Part shown: piece after piece, positions 43,877 through 53,736 of the stretch
Numbering within the stretch: position 1 is the first letter of the stretch
How the letters are laid out: each line of letters starts with the position of its first letter
Origin: Pseudomonas gingeri
GTDB taxonomy: Bacteria; Pseudomonadota; Gammaproteobacteria; Pseudomonadales; Pseudomonadaceae
Direction of reading: 5' to 3'
Length of the DNA stretch: 64,000 bases
Assembly (NCBI RefSeq): GCF_013385425.1
Contig: NZ_JACAQA010000019.1
Coordinates: forward strand, 186,001-250,000
The notes under the pieces: model-generated
The model's database searches: none
Seen by the model: the letters and a program-made list of their open reading frames with translations, nothing else
Told to the model about the DNA's origin: nothing
Position numbers and translations under genes: made by a program

Positions 43877-44677
43877 ATGACACTGATCCTGGACGACATC
43901 GCCTGGCACCGTGCGATGGGGCAAATGATCGAGGCCCTCGACAGGCCGAATTTCTGGACGCAACTGGTGCGCCTGCTCGACCAGTACGTGACCTTCGACA
44001 GCTGGGTGGTGCTGCTGTTCAGCAACGGCCGGCACCCGGAAGTGTTCGCCGAATGCCCGGGCGAGGACGGCGGCCCGGATCAGTTGTTCCAGGATTACCT
44101 GCGCGGCCTGTACCTGCTCGATCCCTTCTACATCGCCAGCCGCGAACAGCAACGCACCGGCCTGTACCGCCTGCCGGAGGTCGCGCCGGAGCATTTCGAA
44201 CTGACCGAGTACTACCAGCGCTACTTCCGCCTGAATGTGGTGGCCGATGAAATCCAGTTCAACTGCCAGCTCGACGGCGACCGTACCTTGTGCCTGTCGC
44301 TGGGTTCCACCACGCCTTTCAGCGCCGAGCAGATCGCCCTGCTCTCCTTGATCCAGCCCTGGGTCCTGGCGCTGCTGCGCCAACGCCTGCCCTATGAAAC
44401 CCACGAAGCCGTGACCCAACCGAACACCGCCGGGCAAGTCGACTGGCGCACACAACTGGAAGCCTCGGTGCAACAGCTCAAGGGCGCGCAACTGACTGCC
44501 CGTGAACTGGATGTCGGGCGGTTGATGCTCAGCGGTTGTTCAAGCAAGGAAATCGCCCGCAAGCTGGAAATTTCCATCGAGACCGTCAAGGTCCACAAGA
44601 AGCACATGTACAGCAAATTGGGGATCAAATCCCAGTCGGAGCTGTTCTCGATATTCCTGCAGGCCCAGCGGGCCTGA
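43877..44677 (+). CDS. LuxR-family transcriptional regulator
   Basis: A 266-residue regulator with a C-terminal LuxR helix-turn-helix (LTARELDVGRLMLSGCSSKE through EIARKLEISIETVKVHKKHM). The N-terminal 180 residues do not show a receiver or an obvious acyl-homoserine-lactone domain. A GGGGT ribosome site lies before ATG 43877; an overlapping ATG at 43873 is out of frame. Divergent from the carbon-nitrogen hydrolase gene, which it probably controls. Confidence 0.88.
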   Translation: MTLILDDIAWHRAMGQMIEALDRPNFWTQLVRLLDQYVTFDSWVVLLFSNGRHPEVFAECPGEDGGPDQLFQDYLRGLYLLDPFYIASREQQRTGLYRLPEVAPEHFELTEYYQRYFRLNVVADEIQFNCQLDGDRTLCLSLGSTTPFSAEQIALLSLIQPWVLALLRQRLPYETHEAVTQPNTAGQVDWRTQLEASVQQLKGAQLTARELDVGRLMLSGCSSKEIARKLEISIETVKVHKKHMYSKLGIKSQSELFSIFLQAQRA

Positions 44678-44727
44678 GCCATCCAATAGCTCAATGGCTG
44701 GATAACCGCCGGTCAGAAATGATCACG

Positions 44728-44751
44728 ACCTGTCATTTCTGACAGTAGACA
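44728..44751 (+). repeat. 24-base element upstream of opgD (copy A)
   Basis: Begins ACCTGTC, ends TTTCTGACAGTAGACA and contains the inverted repeat CTGTCA-TTTC-TGACAG. It matches positions 55193-55216 in reverse complement at 23 of 24 bases. Relative to transcription the two copies point the same way, about 190 bases before opgD and about 120 before gtrA. Confidence 0.7.
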
Positions 44752-44840
44752 ACCGGCCGGTCCTGATCGAACACTTCCCTCACGAACTGATGGAGTTGCT
44801 GTACGCCGACTGCTTGCCTGTACGAAAGGAAAAGACGCCA

Positions 44841-44865
44841 GGACCGATCCCCATGGGAGCGGTCC
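44841..44865 (+). other. Hairpin in the opgD leader
   Basis: GGACCG and CGGTCC form the outer stem, and TCCC/GGGA extends it inward with one mismatch. No T-run follows, so it is a leader structure or degenerate terminator rather than a clear terminator. It lies 76 bases before the opgD start. Confidence 0.45.
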
Positions 44866-44940
44866 CCGCCAGGGACAGGGGAGCCAGTGAATTCGAGCGT
44901 TGACGCTTGCGTTTTCACTGATCATTGTCGGCGGGCCACC

Positions 44941-46593
44941 ATGTTTACACGTCGCTCTTTCCTGGCATTTGCAGCACTTTCCCCCTTGTTCGCCGCACTG
45001 GGTCCACGACAGTCGGCATTGGCCGATGAACCGCTGAAATTGGGCGACCCGGCCCCCTTCTCCTTCGACAGCCTGATCAAACGCGCCGAAGAAACCGCCC
45101 TGAAACCTTATGTACTGACACCCACGGTGCCGGTACAACTGCTGTCCAGAATCGACTACGAAGCCCACGGCAAAATCAGATTCAATCCGGACCATGCGCT
45201 GTTTGCCCGCGGCCCCGGACAATTTCCAGTGACCTTCTTCCACCTGGGGACGTTTTTTCGTTTTCCCGTGCGGATGCACCTCGTCAAGCAAGGCAACGCA
45301 CAGGAAATCCTCTACGACGAAGCGTATTTCGATATGCCCGCCGACAGCCCGGCGCGACAGCTCCCGGCCAACAGCGGGTTTGCCGGCTTTCGTATCCAGG
45401 AAAGCCGGCTGGGTCATGAGAAAAACCTCGACTGGCAACAGAACGATTGGCTGGCATTTCTGGGCGCCTCGTATTTCCGCGCGATTGGCGAGTTGTACCA
45501 ATACGGCCTTTCGGCGCGCGGCATCGCGCTGGAGGTCGCACAGGCCAGCACTGCCGAAGAGTTTCCCAACTTCTCGAATATCTGGTTCGAGTCCCCGAGC
45601 GATGACCACAGCCGGAGCATGACCCTTTACGCGCTGCTCGAGGGCCCGAGCATTTGCGGCGCGTATCGGTTCGTGATCCAGCGCGACAAAGGAGTGGTCA
45701 TGGATATCGAGACGGCGCTGTTCCTGCGCCAGAACGTCGGCCGCTTCGGTATCGCCCCGTTGACCTCCATGCACTGGTTCAGCGAAGCCGCCAAACCGAC
45801 CGCCGCCGACTGGCGTCCCGAAGTCCATGACTCCGACGGCCTCGCGCTCTGGACCGGCAGCGGCGAGCGTATCTGGCGCCCGCTGAACAATCCGCCGCGC
45901 ACCATGGCCTCGGCCTTCAGCGACCAGCACCCCAAGGGCTTCGGCCTGCTCCAGCGCGACCGCAACTTCGACCACTATCTGGACGGCGTGCATTACGAGC
46001 GGCGCCCCAGCCTTTGGGTCGAACCGCTCGGCGACTGGGGCGAGGGCAGCGTACAACTGGTGGAGATCCCCACCGACGACGAGATTCACGACAATATCGT
46101 TGCCATGTGGGTCCCCAAGGAGCCTGCCGAGGCGGGTAATCGCTACCGTTTGAGCTATCGCCTGCACTGGCTGGCGGACGAACCCTATCCCTCCCCCCTC
46201 GCCCGGTGTGTGGCGACGCGCCTGGGCAACGGCGGTCAGCCCGGTCAACCGCGACCCAAGGGTGTGCGCAAATTCGTCGTCGAGTTCAAGGGCGCGCCGT
46301 TGGAAAAACTGGCTTCGGGAGTCAAGCCCGAAGCCGTGCTCGGATCATCGAGAGGGACCTTTTCCAATGTGTTCACCGAAGCGGTGCCGGATGGCGTGAT
46401 CGGCCACTGGCGGGCCGAGTTCGATTTGAGCGTCGAAGGGCAGGACCCGGTGGAAATGCGCCTGTTCCTGCGCCTGGACGACAAGACACTGTCGGAAACC
46501 TGGCTCTATCAGTACCACCCGTTCGACTCCCGGCCCGGGGCGATTGCCCGACAGGCGTCGGAAATCACGGCACTGCCCGGGCACAGGGTCTGA
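44941..46593 (+). CDS. opgD: Glucan biosynthesis protein D, periplasmic
   Basis: A 550-residue MdoG/OpgD-family protein that shapes osmoregulated periplasmic glucans. The N-terminus TRRSFLAFAA is a twin-arginine signal, typical of OpgD and not OpgG. PSLWVEPLGDWGEGSVQLVE and the IPTDDEIHDNIVA segment are family hallmarks. Recent enzymology assigns E. coli OpgG/OpgD as beta-1,2-glucanases (GH186), as I recall. Start 44941 is set by the signal peptide. bglX follows after five bases, so the two form an operon. Confidence 0.94.
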   Translation: MFTRRSFLAFAALSPLFAALGPRQSALADEPLKLGDPAPFSFDSLIKRAEETALKPYVLTPTVPVQLLSRIDYEAHGKIRFNPDHALFARGPGQFPVTFFHLGTFFRFPVRMHLVKQGNAQEILYDEAYFDMPADSPARQLPANSGFAGFRIQESRLGHEKNLDWQQNDWLAFLGASYFRAIGELYQYGLSARGIALEVAQASTAEEFPNFSNIWFESPSDDHSRSMTLYALLEGPSICGAYRFVIQRDKGVVMDIETALFLRQNVGRFGIAPLTSMHWFSEAAKPTAADWRPEVHDSDGLALWTGSGERIWRPLNNPPRTMASAFSDQHPKGFGLLQRDRNFDHYLDGVHYERRPSLWVEPLGDWGEGSVQLVEIPTDDEIHDNIVAMWVPKEPAEAGNRYRLSYRLHWLADEPYPSPLARCVATRLGNGGQPGQPRPKGVRKFVVEFKGAPLEKLASGVKPEAVLGSSRGTFSNVFTEAVPDGVIGHWRAEFDLSVEGQDPVEMRLFLRLDDKTLSETWLYQYHPFDSRPGAIARQASEITALPGHRV

Positions 46594-46598
46594 ATGTC

Positions 46599-48896
46599 AT
46601 GAGTCTCTTTCGCTTGATCCTGGCAGCGCTGTCAGTAGCCTGCGTCGTGGGCGCTTATGCGCGGGCCGAGTCGTTGTCCGACAAGCAGCAGTTTATTGAA
46701 CAATTGCTCACGCAGATGACACTCGAAGAAAAAGCCGGGCAACTCACCCAACTGGGCGTACAGAAACACCCCACCGGCCCGGTAGTGGAAGACGGCGGCG
46801 AAGAGGCGATACGCAGTCCCGGGGTCGGTTCCCTGCTCGGGGCCTACGGTGTGCGGGACACCCGCCAGTTACAACGCCTGGCCGTGGAACAATCGCGCCT
46901 GCATATCCCCCTGTTGTTCACGTTCGATGTGATCCATGGTTTTCGCACGATTTTCCCCGTGCCGCTGGCCGAAGCCTCGGCCTGGGACCCGGATCTGGCA
47001 CAACGCACCGCCCGTGCCGCCGCCATTGAAGCCAGTGCCAGCGGCGTACACTGGACCTACGCCCCCATGGTCGATATTGCCCGAGATCCCCGTTGGGGAC
47101 GCGTCGTGGAAGGGGCCGGAGAAGACCCCTTCCTCGGTGCCGCACTGGCCGTTGCACGGGTGCGCGGCTTTCACGGGAACGGGCCACCCGACCCGTCCAC
47201 CTTGCTGAGCACCGCCAAGCATTTCGTCGGTTACGGTGCCGCCGAGGGCGGGCGAGACTACAACACCAGCGATCTCTCAGAACGCACCCTGCTCGAAACC
47301 TACCTCCCACCCTTTCGCGCCGCCGTGCAAGCCGGGGTGGACGCCATCATGCCTGGATTCAACGAGTTGGCCGGCGTCCCCATGCACGCCAATGGTCCCT
47401 TGCTCAAGGACAGGCTACGTGAGCAGTGGGGCTTTAACGGCATCGTGGTCAGCGACTTCACCGGTGTGCGGGAACTGATGCAGCACGGTATCGCCGCCAC
47501 ACCGACCGCGGCGGTCAGGCTCGCCTTCGCGGCCACGGTGGATATCGATATGGTCAGCGGTCTCTACGCCCAGGAGTTACCGGCCATGGTGCGCAGCGGC
47601 CAAATCCCGCAACGTGCCCTGGACGATGCCGTACGCCGTGTACTGGAGGCCAAGCAACGGCTTGGGTTGTTCGAGGATCCTTATCGTTACAGCAATGCAG
47701 ATCGTGAAAAAGCCAGTCTGCTGACCCCCTCAACACGCGCCCTGGCCAGGGAGGCCGCCCAGAAATCCATGGTGCTGTTGAAAAACGACGGGGCCTTGTT
47801 GCCCTTGCACAAGGACCTGGCAAAACTCCTGGTGGTAGGCGCGCTTGCCGACGACAGACTCTCCACCCTCGGCCCCTGGTCAGGAGATGGGCGCGCCGAA
47901 GAATCGATCAGTATTCTGCAAGGCATCAAACAGGCGGTTTCGCCCGCCACGCGGGTGGTCTACCTACCCGGGGCGTCGCCCGATGACGCCGACCTCTCCG
48001 GCATCGACAAGGCACAGCAAGCGGCCGCCGACGCCGATGTGGTGATTGCCGTGCTCGGCGAGCGCGCGGACATGAGCGGAGAAGCCCACAGCCGCTCCTC
48101 CCTCGGTTTACCCGGGGCCCAGGACGCCCTGCTGGCCCAACTGGTCGAAACCGGCAAGCCCCTGGTGGTCATCCTCATGAACGGTCGCCCGCTGGCCATT
48201 CCCAGGATGGATGCACAGGTCCCGGCGATTCTCGAGGCCTGGTTCCTGGGCAGCGAAATGGGCAACGCCGTGGCCGATGTCCTGTTCGGCGACGTCAACC
48301 CCAGCGGCAAACTGCCCATCACCTTTCCACGCACGGTAGGACAAGTACCCATCTACTACGGCCACAAGAATACCGGACGACCACCCAGTGACGAAGAGCC
48401 CTACACATCGACCTATATTGACCAGTCCTGGAAACCGCTCTATCCCTTCGGTCATGGACTGAGCTACACGAGCTTCGCCTACGACCCACCCCAGCTCAGC
48501 AGCACCCGACTGACCGCCGATGACACCTTGCAAGTCAAGGTCACGGTCCATAACACCGGGGAGCGCGAGGGTGAAGAAATCGTGCAACTCTACCTGCGCG
48601 ACAATGTCGCCAGCGTGACCCGCCCGGTACGCGCCCTGCGCGGCTTTACCCGGGTGAAACTGAAACCGGGCGAGGCCCGTACACTGGACTTCCTGCTCGA
48701 CAAGGACGACTTTGCCTTTCTGGACAACTACTATCTGCGACGGGTGGAGCCTGGTACGTTTACCGTCTACATCGGGGGCAGCTCCGCCACCGACAATCAG
48801 GCAAGCTTCGAAGTGACCCGCCTGGCCCGGGTGGTCGGCCTCGGCTCGGCCATCCCGCGCATGCTGCGCACACCCGCGAACACACCCCACGAGTGA
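46599..48896 (+). CDS. bglX: Periplasmic beta-glucosidase, GH3
   Basis: A 765-residue glycoside hydrolase family 3 enzyme with a signal peptide (LAALSVACVVGAYARAES). The N-terminal barrel has DIARDPRWGR and the nucleophile D286 in GIVVSDFTGV. The second domain has ERADMSGEAHSRSSLGLPG, and a C-terminal fibronectin-type domain has VTVHNTGEREGEE and VQLYLRD. It should release glucose from beta-glucan ends in the periplasm. Cotranscription with opgD points to periplasmic glucan turnover rather than cellobiose use. Confidence 0.94.
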   Translation: MSLFRLILAALSVACVVGAYARAESLSDKQQFIEQLLTQMTLEEKAGQLTQLGVQKHPTGPVVEDGGEEAIRSPGVGSLLGAYGVRDTRQLQRLAVEQSRLHIPLLFTFDVIHGFRTIFPVPLAEASAWDPDLAQRTARAAAIEASASGVHWTYAPMVDIARDPRWGRVVEGAGEDPFLGAALAVARVRGFHGNGPPDPSTLLSTAKHFVGYGAAEGGRDYNTSDLSERTLLETYLPPFRAAVQAGVDAIMPGFNELAGVPMHANGPLLKDRLREQWGFNGIVVSDFTGVRELMQHGIAATPTAAVRLAFAATVDIDMVSGLYAQELPAMVRSGQIPQRALDDAVRRVLEAKQRLGLFEDPYRYSNADREKASLLTPSTRALAREAAQKSMVLLKNDGALLPLHKDLAKLLVVGALADDRLSTLGPWSGDGRAEESISILQGIKQAVSPATRVVYLPGASPDDADLSGIDKAQQAAADADVVIAVLGERADMSGEAHSRSSLGLPGAQDALLAQLVETGKPLVVILMNGRPLAIPRMDAQVPAILEAWFLGSEMGNAVADVLFGDVNPSGKLPITFPRTVGQVPIYYGHKNTGRPPSDEEPYTSTYIDQSWKPLYPFGHGLSYTSFAYDPPQLSSTRLTADDTLQVKVTVHNTGEREGEEIVQLYLRDNVASVTRPVRALRGFTRVKLKPGEARTLDFLLDKDDFAFLDNYYLRRVEPGTFTVYIGGSSATDNQASFEVTRLARVVGLGSAIPRMLRTPANTPHE

Positions 48897-48984
48897 CAGG
48901 GATTTCGGTGACACACTTTGTATCGCTTTCCCGAGAGGTGCAGAATGCCAGACCTCCCGACGAGTCCGAACCAAAGGAAACCGT

Positions 48985-50604
48985 ATGAGCCTGTCCCTTC
49001 TGAGCCGCTACGCCTTCTTTGCCGGTTGTGTGATCTTCACCCTCGCCAGCTTGCCGTTCCTGGCGTATGACTGGCTGTGGCCGTTCACCCTGCTGACCGG
49101 CTGCCTGAGCCTGCTGGGCCTGTTTGACCTGCTGCAAAGTCCCCACGCGGTACGCCGCAACTACCCGATCCTGGGCAATATCCGTTACCTGGTGGAAGGC
49201 ATCCGCCCGGAAATCCGCCAGTACCTGCTGGAATCCGACAGCGATGCCCTGCCCTTCTCCCGTTCCCAACGCTCGCTGGTGTATTCGCGGGCCAAGAACG
49301 AAAGCGCCGACAAGCCCTTCGGCACCCTGATCGACGTGTACCAGGGCGGTTTCGAATTTATCGGCCACTCCATGCGCCCGGCGCCGCTGAGCGACCCGAG
49401 CAGCTTTCGCGTCATCGTCGGCGGCCCGCAGTGCAAGCAACCGTACTCGGCCTCGGTGTTCAATATCTCGGCGATGAGCTTCGGCTCCCTGAGCGCCAAC
49501 GCCATCCGCGCCCTGAACCAGGGTGCCAAGCTCGGCAACTTCGCCCATGATACCGGCGAAGGCAGCATCAGCCCCTACCACCGCGAGAATGGCGGCGACC
49601 TGACCTGGGAACTGGGCAGCGGTTATTTCGGCTGCCGCACCGCCGATGGTCGCTTCGACCCGGAACGCTTCGCCGCCCAGGCCCAGACCCCGCAGGTGCG
49701 GATGATCGAAATCAAGATGAGCCAGGGCGCCAAGCCCGGCCATGGCGGCATCCTGCCCAAGCACAAGGTAACCAAGGAAATCGCTGAAACCCGCGGCATC
49801 ATGATGGGCGAAGACTGCGTATCGCCATCACGGCACAGTGCGTTTTCCACACCGGTCGAGATGATGCATTTCATCGCCCAGTTGCGTGAGCTGTCCGGCG
49901 GCAAGCCGGTGGGCTTCAAGTTCTGCCTGGGCCACCCGTGGGAATTCATGGGCATTGCCAAGGCCATGCTGGAAACCGGCATCCTCCCGGACTTTATCGT
50001 GGTCGACGGCAAGGAAGGCGGCACCGGCGCGGCACCGGTGGAGTTCACCGACCATATCGGCGTACCGATGCGCGACGGCCTGCTGTTCGTCCACAACACC
50101 CTGGTGGGCCTGAACCTGCGGGACAAGATCAAGCTCGGCGCCAGCGGCAAGATCGTCAGCGCCTTCGATATCGCCAGCGTGCTGGCCATCGGCGCCGACT
50201 GGGCCAACTCGGCGCGGGGCTTCATGTTCGCCATCGGTTGCATCCAGTCGCAGAGCTGCCATACCAACAAGTGCCCGACCGGTGTGGCGACCCAGGACAC
50301 CTTGCGTCAACGCGCTCTGGTGGTGCCGGACAAGGCCCAGCGGGTGTTCAACTTCCACCGCAATACCTTGAAGGCGCTGGCCGAAATGCTCGCGGCGGCG
50401 GGGCTCGATCACCCTGCGCAGTTGGAGGCCAAGCACTTGGTACGGCGGATGTCGGCGACCGAGATCAAGCTGTTCTCGCAGTTGCATGTGTTCCTCAAGC
50501 CGGGTGAATTGCTCACTGGAGAGGTGAACGGCGAGTTCTATTCACGTATGTGGCAGATGGCGCGGGCCGATAGCTTCGAACCCAATGAAATGGCCGTCGC
50601 GTAA
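48985..50604 (+). CDS. Membrane-anchored FMN-binding glutamate synthase-like protein
   Basis: A 539-residue protein: two membrane segments at about 5-50, then a GltS FMN-binding barrel (ISAMSFGSLSANAIRALNQG, MIEIKMSQGAKPGHGG, VDGKEGGTGAAP) and cysteines in CIQSQSCHTNKCPTGVAT that fit the [3Fe-4S] site of glutamate synthase. It lacks the amidotransferase domain, so it is not a full GOGAT. Function of this stand-alone family is unsettled. AAAGGAAA precedes the ATG. Confidence 0.88.
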   Translation: MSLSLLSRYAFFAGCVIFTLASLPFLAYDWLWPFTLLTGCLSLLGLFDLLQSPHAVRRNYPILGNIRYLVEGIRPEIRQYLLESDSDALPFSRSQRSLVYSRAKNESADKPFGTLIDVYQGGFEFIGHSMRPAPLSDPSSFRVIVGGPQCKQPYSASVFNISAMSFGSLSANAIRALNQGAKLGNFAHDTGEGSISPYHRENGGDLTWELGSGYFGCRTADGRFDPERFAAQAQTPQVRMIEIKMSQGAKPGHGGILPKHKVTKEIAETRGIMMGEDCVSPSRHSAFSTPVEMMHFIAQLRELSGGKPVGFKFCLGHPWEFMGIAKAMLETGILPDFIVVDGKEGGTGAAPVEFTDHIGVPMRDGLLFVHNTLVGLNLRDKIKLGASGKIVSAFDIASVLAIGADWANSARGFMFAIGCIQSQSCHTNKCPTGVATQDTLRQRALVVPDKAQRVFNFHRNTLKALAEMLAAAGLDHPAQLEAKHLVRRMSATEIKLFSQLHVFLKPGELLTGEVNGEFYSRMWQMARADSFEPNEMAVA

Positions 50605-50615
50605 AAAGAGTAAAA

Positions 50616-50641
50616 GCGCCTGGCCGCCAAGAGCCAGGCGC
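50616..50641. terminator. Bidirectional Rho-independent terminator
   Basis: GCGCCTGGC and GCCAGGCGC form a perfect nine-base stem around CGCCAAGA. On the minus strand TTTTACTCTTTTTAC follows, so it ends the glycosyltransferase operon well. It also lies just after the glutamate synthase-like gene on the plus strand, where the tail TTCATT is weaker. Confidence 0.85.
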
Positions 50642-50643
50642 CT

Positions 50644-52209
50644 TCATTCACACCTGACGGGGTTATCGCCTGGCACACTCCCACAAATCTCATACAACCC
50701 CAGAACATTATCGCCCATCACTGTTTGCGTGATCGAATGCCAGCGACGGGGAAGATCAACCTCGTCACCCGGCTTTTTATACGCGTAGTCCAGCCACCAT
50801 ACTCGACCTGTTGCCGTTTCAAGACGATCGAGAGACTCAACATAAGTGTCATCGCCATATTTCATCATCGGGGCAGAAAAGCCTGACGCGATGGGCCGAT
50901 GGCCTGATGACGACGAAAAGTGCAACAACAGCTTCCGGTGTTTATCGTTGTAAAAATGCCCAGCGTAAAAGAGATAGGCATCGCTCACCACCAATACATC
51001 ACCGCTCATTGACTTGACGTTAAAATCCTCCATCAGCTCAGCCAGCCTATCGTCAGCCATCCGGTAAGGGTTGTTCATTGTATGTTGTTGACTATAAACA
51101 TGACTCAGGCCGAAAACCTCTACTGCTAAGCATACGCCCAACGCCATGACAAACCCCCATCTATTACGCAGCTTATCCAGCGCTATCGCCACAAGAAGAG
51201 GCATCATCACCGCAGAAAAAAACAAATAGCGTTCTACAAACACAGGCATATAGAAAGAGAATAAAAAAACGACCATCACCGTTAAAAAACCGCATATGAC
51301 AATCAGCGTTTGCACAGCGTACCGACTGCGGTCTTGCCACACCACGATACCTCCGGTCGCCACATACACGATCGGCACCAGCCAGTAAATAAATGCATTG
51401 CAACCACGCCCATCGTTAACGATCAAGAATCTCCATATCGCCGATGGCAGGCTATAACCGGAAATGGGCTGAATCCAACTCACGCCAAAGGTGTTCAACT
51501 GGGTAAAAACACTTGACAGCCATGGCAAGTAAAGCAGGACAATCACTCCGTTCGCCAGCCACCACTGAGGCCTCTCTATGCCTCGATGCCGCCCATAAGC
51601 CGGCAGACGGATCAACAGCAGGTACAGCCAATGGGAAAGCGCGCAGAAAATCGAAAAATAATGGGTATAAAGTCCACTCACCATCAATAAAACATACATC
51701 ACCAGGTAGCTACTTTTTTGCGGTTTGAGCACCCAGTACACCAACGCAAGGGTGGCGCCCGTCAGTTCGGCGCCCATCAGCGCATACATGCGCACATCCT
51801 GGCTGTAGCGAACCGCGATAGGTAACAACGCCAGCAACAAGCCCGCCGTTATTGCCGCTCGCGGTGTTGAAACCATCCGCACCAGCCAAATGCCAAGTCC
51901 GACGTTGACGACGCCAAGCACGGCACTGAAGCCTCTCGTCCAGATCAACGCATTGCTGTCGGTCAGTGCGATCAGCCCATGCAGGAGCATATAAAAAAGA
52001 GGGGGATGTACATCGCGGCCACTTAACGTCCAGATATCAGCCAGCGGATAGGCAATCAACTCCAGAGTAAAACCTTCATCGGACCATATGGAGGCGTTGC
52101 TCAACAGATAAAAACGCAGCACTGTCGACACGCTAATAATCGCGAAAACCCACCACCCGATGGCGTGTGAACGCGGGGCCGTCACGGCAATTGATGGGAT
52201 ATCACTCAT
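50644..52209 (-). CDS. GT39-type membrane glycosyltransferase
   Basis: A 521-residue multi-pass protein with about eleven membrane segments and a C-terminal soluble tail. The first periplasmic loop has the acidic pair of GT-C enzymes (SIWSDEGFT), and GRDVHPPLFYMLLHG is the typical second motif. Such enzymes move a sugar from undecaprenyl phosphate onto LPS, glycan or protein. It follows the gtrC-like gene after 26 bases on the same strand and is AT-richer than the core genes around it. Confidence 0.83.
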   Translation of the reverse strand: MSDIPSIAVTAPRSHAIGWWVFAIISVSTVLRFYLLSNASIWSDEGFTLELIAYPLADIWTLSGRDVHPPLFYMLLHGLIALTDSNALIWTRGFSAVLGVVNVGLGIWLVRMVSTPRAAITAGLLLALLPIAVRYSQDVRMYALMGAELTGATLALVYWVLKPQKSSYLVMYVLLMVSGLYTHYFSIFCALSHWLYLLLIRLPAYGRHRGIERPQWWLANGVIVLLYLPWLSSVFTQLNTFGVSWIQPISGYSLPSAIWRFLIVNDGRGCNAFIYWLVPIVYVATGGIVVWQDRSRYAVQTLIVICGFLTVMVVFLFSFYMPVFVERYLFFSAVMMPLLVAIALDKLRNRWGFVMALGVCLAVEVFGLSHVYSQQHTMNNPYRMADDRLAELMEDFNVKSMSGDVLVVSDAYLFYAGHFYNDKHRKLLLHFSSSSGHRPIASGFSAPMMKYGDDTYVESLDRLETATGRVWWLDYAYKKPGDEVDLPRRWHSITQTVMGDNVLGLYEICGSVPGDNPVRCE

Positions 52210-52235
52210 GACGCCACCACTCCTGGACGTTCAGC

Positions 52236-53717
52236 CTACGGCTTGATCCGTTTCATCATGATAAGTCCTTCTTCCCCACTAAGATAAATGTCATAGAACT
52301 TATTATTCACCACCGGCATACCGAAGTCATCGAGTTTATCTTTACTGAGATACGACTCATCAGCGCCCTCGACATTATCCATACCCACTCTTAAAAGAGC
52401 CGCTGAACTGACTGCCGCACCCTGCCCCATGATATCGTCAATACCGGGCATTACCGCCAGCGTGCCTTGAGCGGCCGGTACCCAACCTGAATCGTCATCC
52501 TGCAAGTGAAATTTTTTGACCTTTCTGAGTTCCACACGGCTGAAAACATCGTAACTCAGATTAAATGAAATTGTCTTTTCCATCTCCTGCCTCATCATCA
52601 GTACCCGCCCATAGGCGTAGGAAAAGGACAACATGTACAGCAACGGCACCGCTAGCAAAACCCCGGCTTGTGGATGACACCTCACCAACACCGAAGCACT
52701 TAGATAAAACAAGAACATCAGAAGTACCGAAGCCCCAACCAGTGTCCGTGCCCCCAAATTAAAAGGTTCGAACACGAGCATGATCCCGTGAATGGACAGC
52801 CCCAGCACACCCAGCAACACACTGTACAATAAGACTCTTATTAATTTTTCTCGAACCCGAATATCAGATCTGAGCATTTCAACAATCACCCAGCAATAGC
52901 CGACTGCTGCCACCCCTGACAGGCACAGAACAAGCCCATAGCTTGCGCCGACGAACGCCTCCGGGATTCCGTCGAAAAACAACATGATTCTCGAACCGAT
53001 TTCCGCGATCGCGGAGGCGTCCAACTTAATCAGTGTCTTACGTTCATCGCCCATTAAAGGGTAGGCCGTTACATAATAAATAACGACACCAATCCCTAAC
53101 TGAAGCAGTTTATCACCTGTTACCCTGAAGATACGCTCAAGAGGCTCGCCCCTCTCCAGCAACCTGAACACCTCAATACAACACAATCCCACAAATACGT
53201 TGATCATAGGCTGATAGAAAGCCGTGAGCACAGCCACCAGTAAAGCCGGTATCGCCGTTCGTTTCCAGAACACCTGCTCTTGGTAGGTCACCGCCAGGAT
53301 GCTCGCAACAATACCGAGTATCATTGACGGCCCATCATACTGATAAGTCAGATTTTGCAGGAAGAATGGACAATACAGCAAGGGCAAGACGACTAGACAA
53401 CGGCTGTATGTCAAGTCAGTAAAATAATGCCTGGAGAGACGGGCCAAAGCCAATGCCAATACTGTGATCGCCAGCAGGAGGGCTAACGGAAACATATTAG
53501 GCGCGGCATGACTTAACGATAATAGCCCATACAGAATATCCGTCAGAACTCGTCCCTCGTCGGAAAAGTCTGCCCTGGCAAATACAGAACGCCAACCATC
53601 ATCAATATAGAGATAGTCTGACAATATAAAGGGGAGCACATATAAAAAACTGACAATCAGGTAAAAAGCTACCGCCTCACCTTGCGACAGCTGCTTCTTT
53701 AGAACATCAAACTTCAT
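52236..53717 (-). CDS. GtrII-family glucosyltransferase (GtrC role)
   Basis: A 493-residue multi-pass protein (about ten to eleven membrane segments) with a periplasmic C-terminal tail. The acidic motif DYLYIDDGWR near residue 35 fits the GtrII/Glucos_trans_II family, which adds glucose to O-antigen units from undecaprenyl-phosphate-glucose. Position after gtrA and gtrB gives the classical gtr order. Codon use and base composition are visibly AT-richer than the neighbouring core genes. Confidence 0.82.
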   Translation of the reverse strand: MKFDVLKKQLSQGEAVAFYLIVSFLYVLPFILSDYLYIDDGWRSVFARADFSDEGRVLTDILYGLLSLSHAAPNMFPLALLLAITVLALALARLSRHYFTDLTYSRCLVVLPLLYCPFFLQNLTYQYDGPSMILGIVASILAVTYQEQVFWKRTAIPALLVAVLTAFYQPMINVFVGLCCIEVFRLLERGEPLERIFRVTGDKLLQLGIGVVIYYVTAYPLMGDERKTLIKLDASAIAEIGSRIMLFFDGIPEAFVGASYGLVLCLSGVAAVGYCWVIVEMLRSDIRVREKLIRVLLYSVLLGVLGLSIHGIMLVFEPFNLGARTLVGASVLLMFLFYLSASVLVRCHPQAGVLLAVPLLYMLSFSYAYGRVLMMRQEMEKTISFNLSYDVFSRVELRKVKKFHLQDDDSGWVPAAQGTLAVMPGIDDIMGQGAAVSSAALLRVGMDNVEGADESYLSKDKLDDFGMPVVNNKFYDIYLSGEEGLIMMKRIKP

Positions 53718-53736
53718 AGCCCACCACTGCCCCTTT

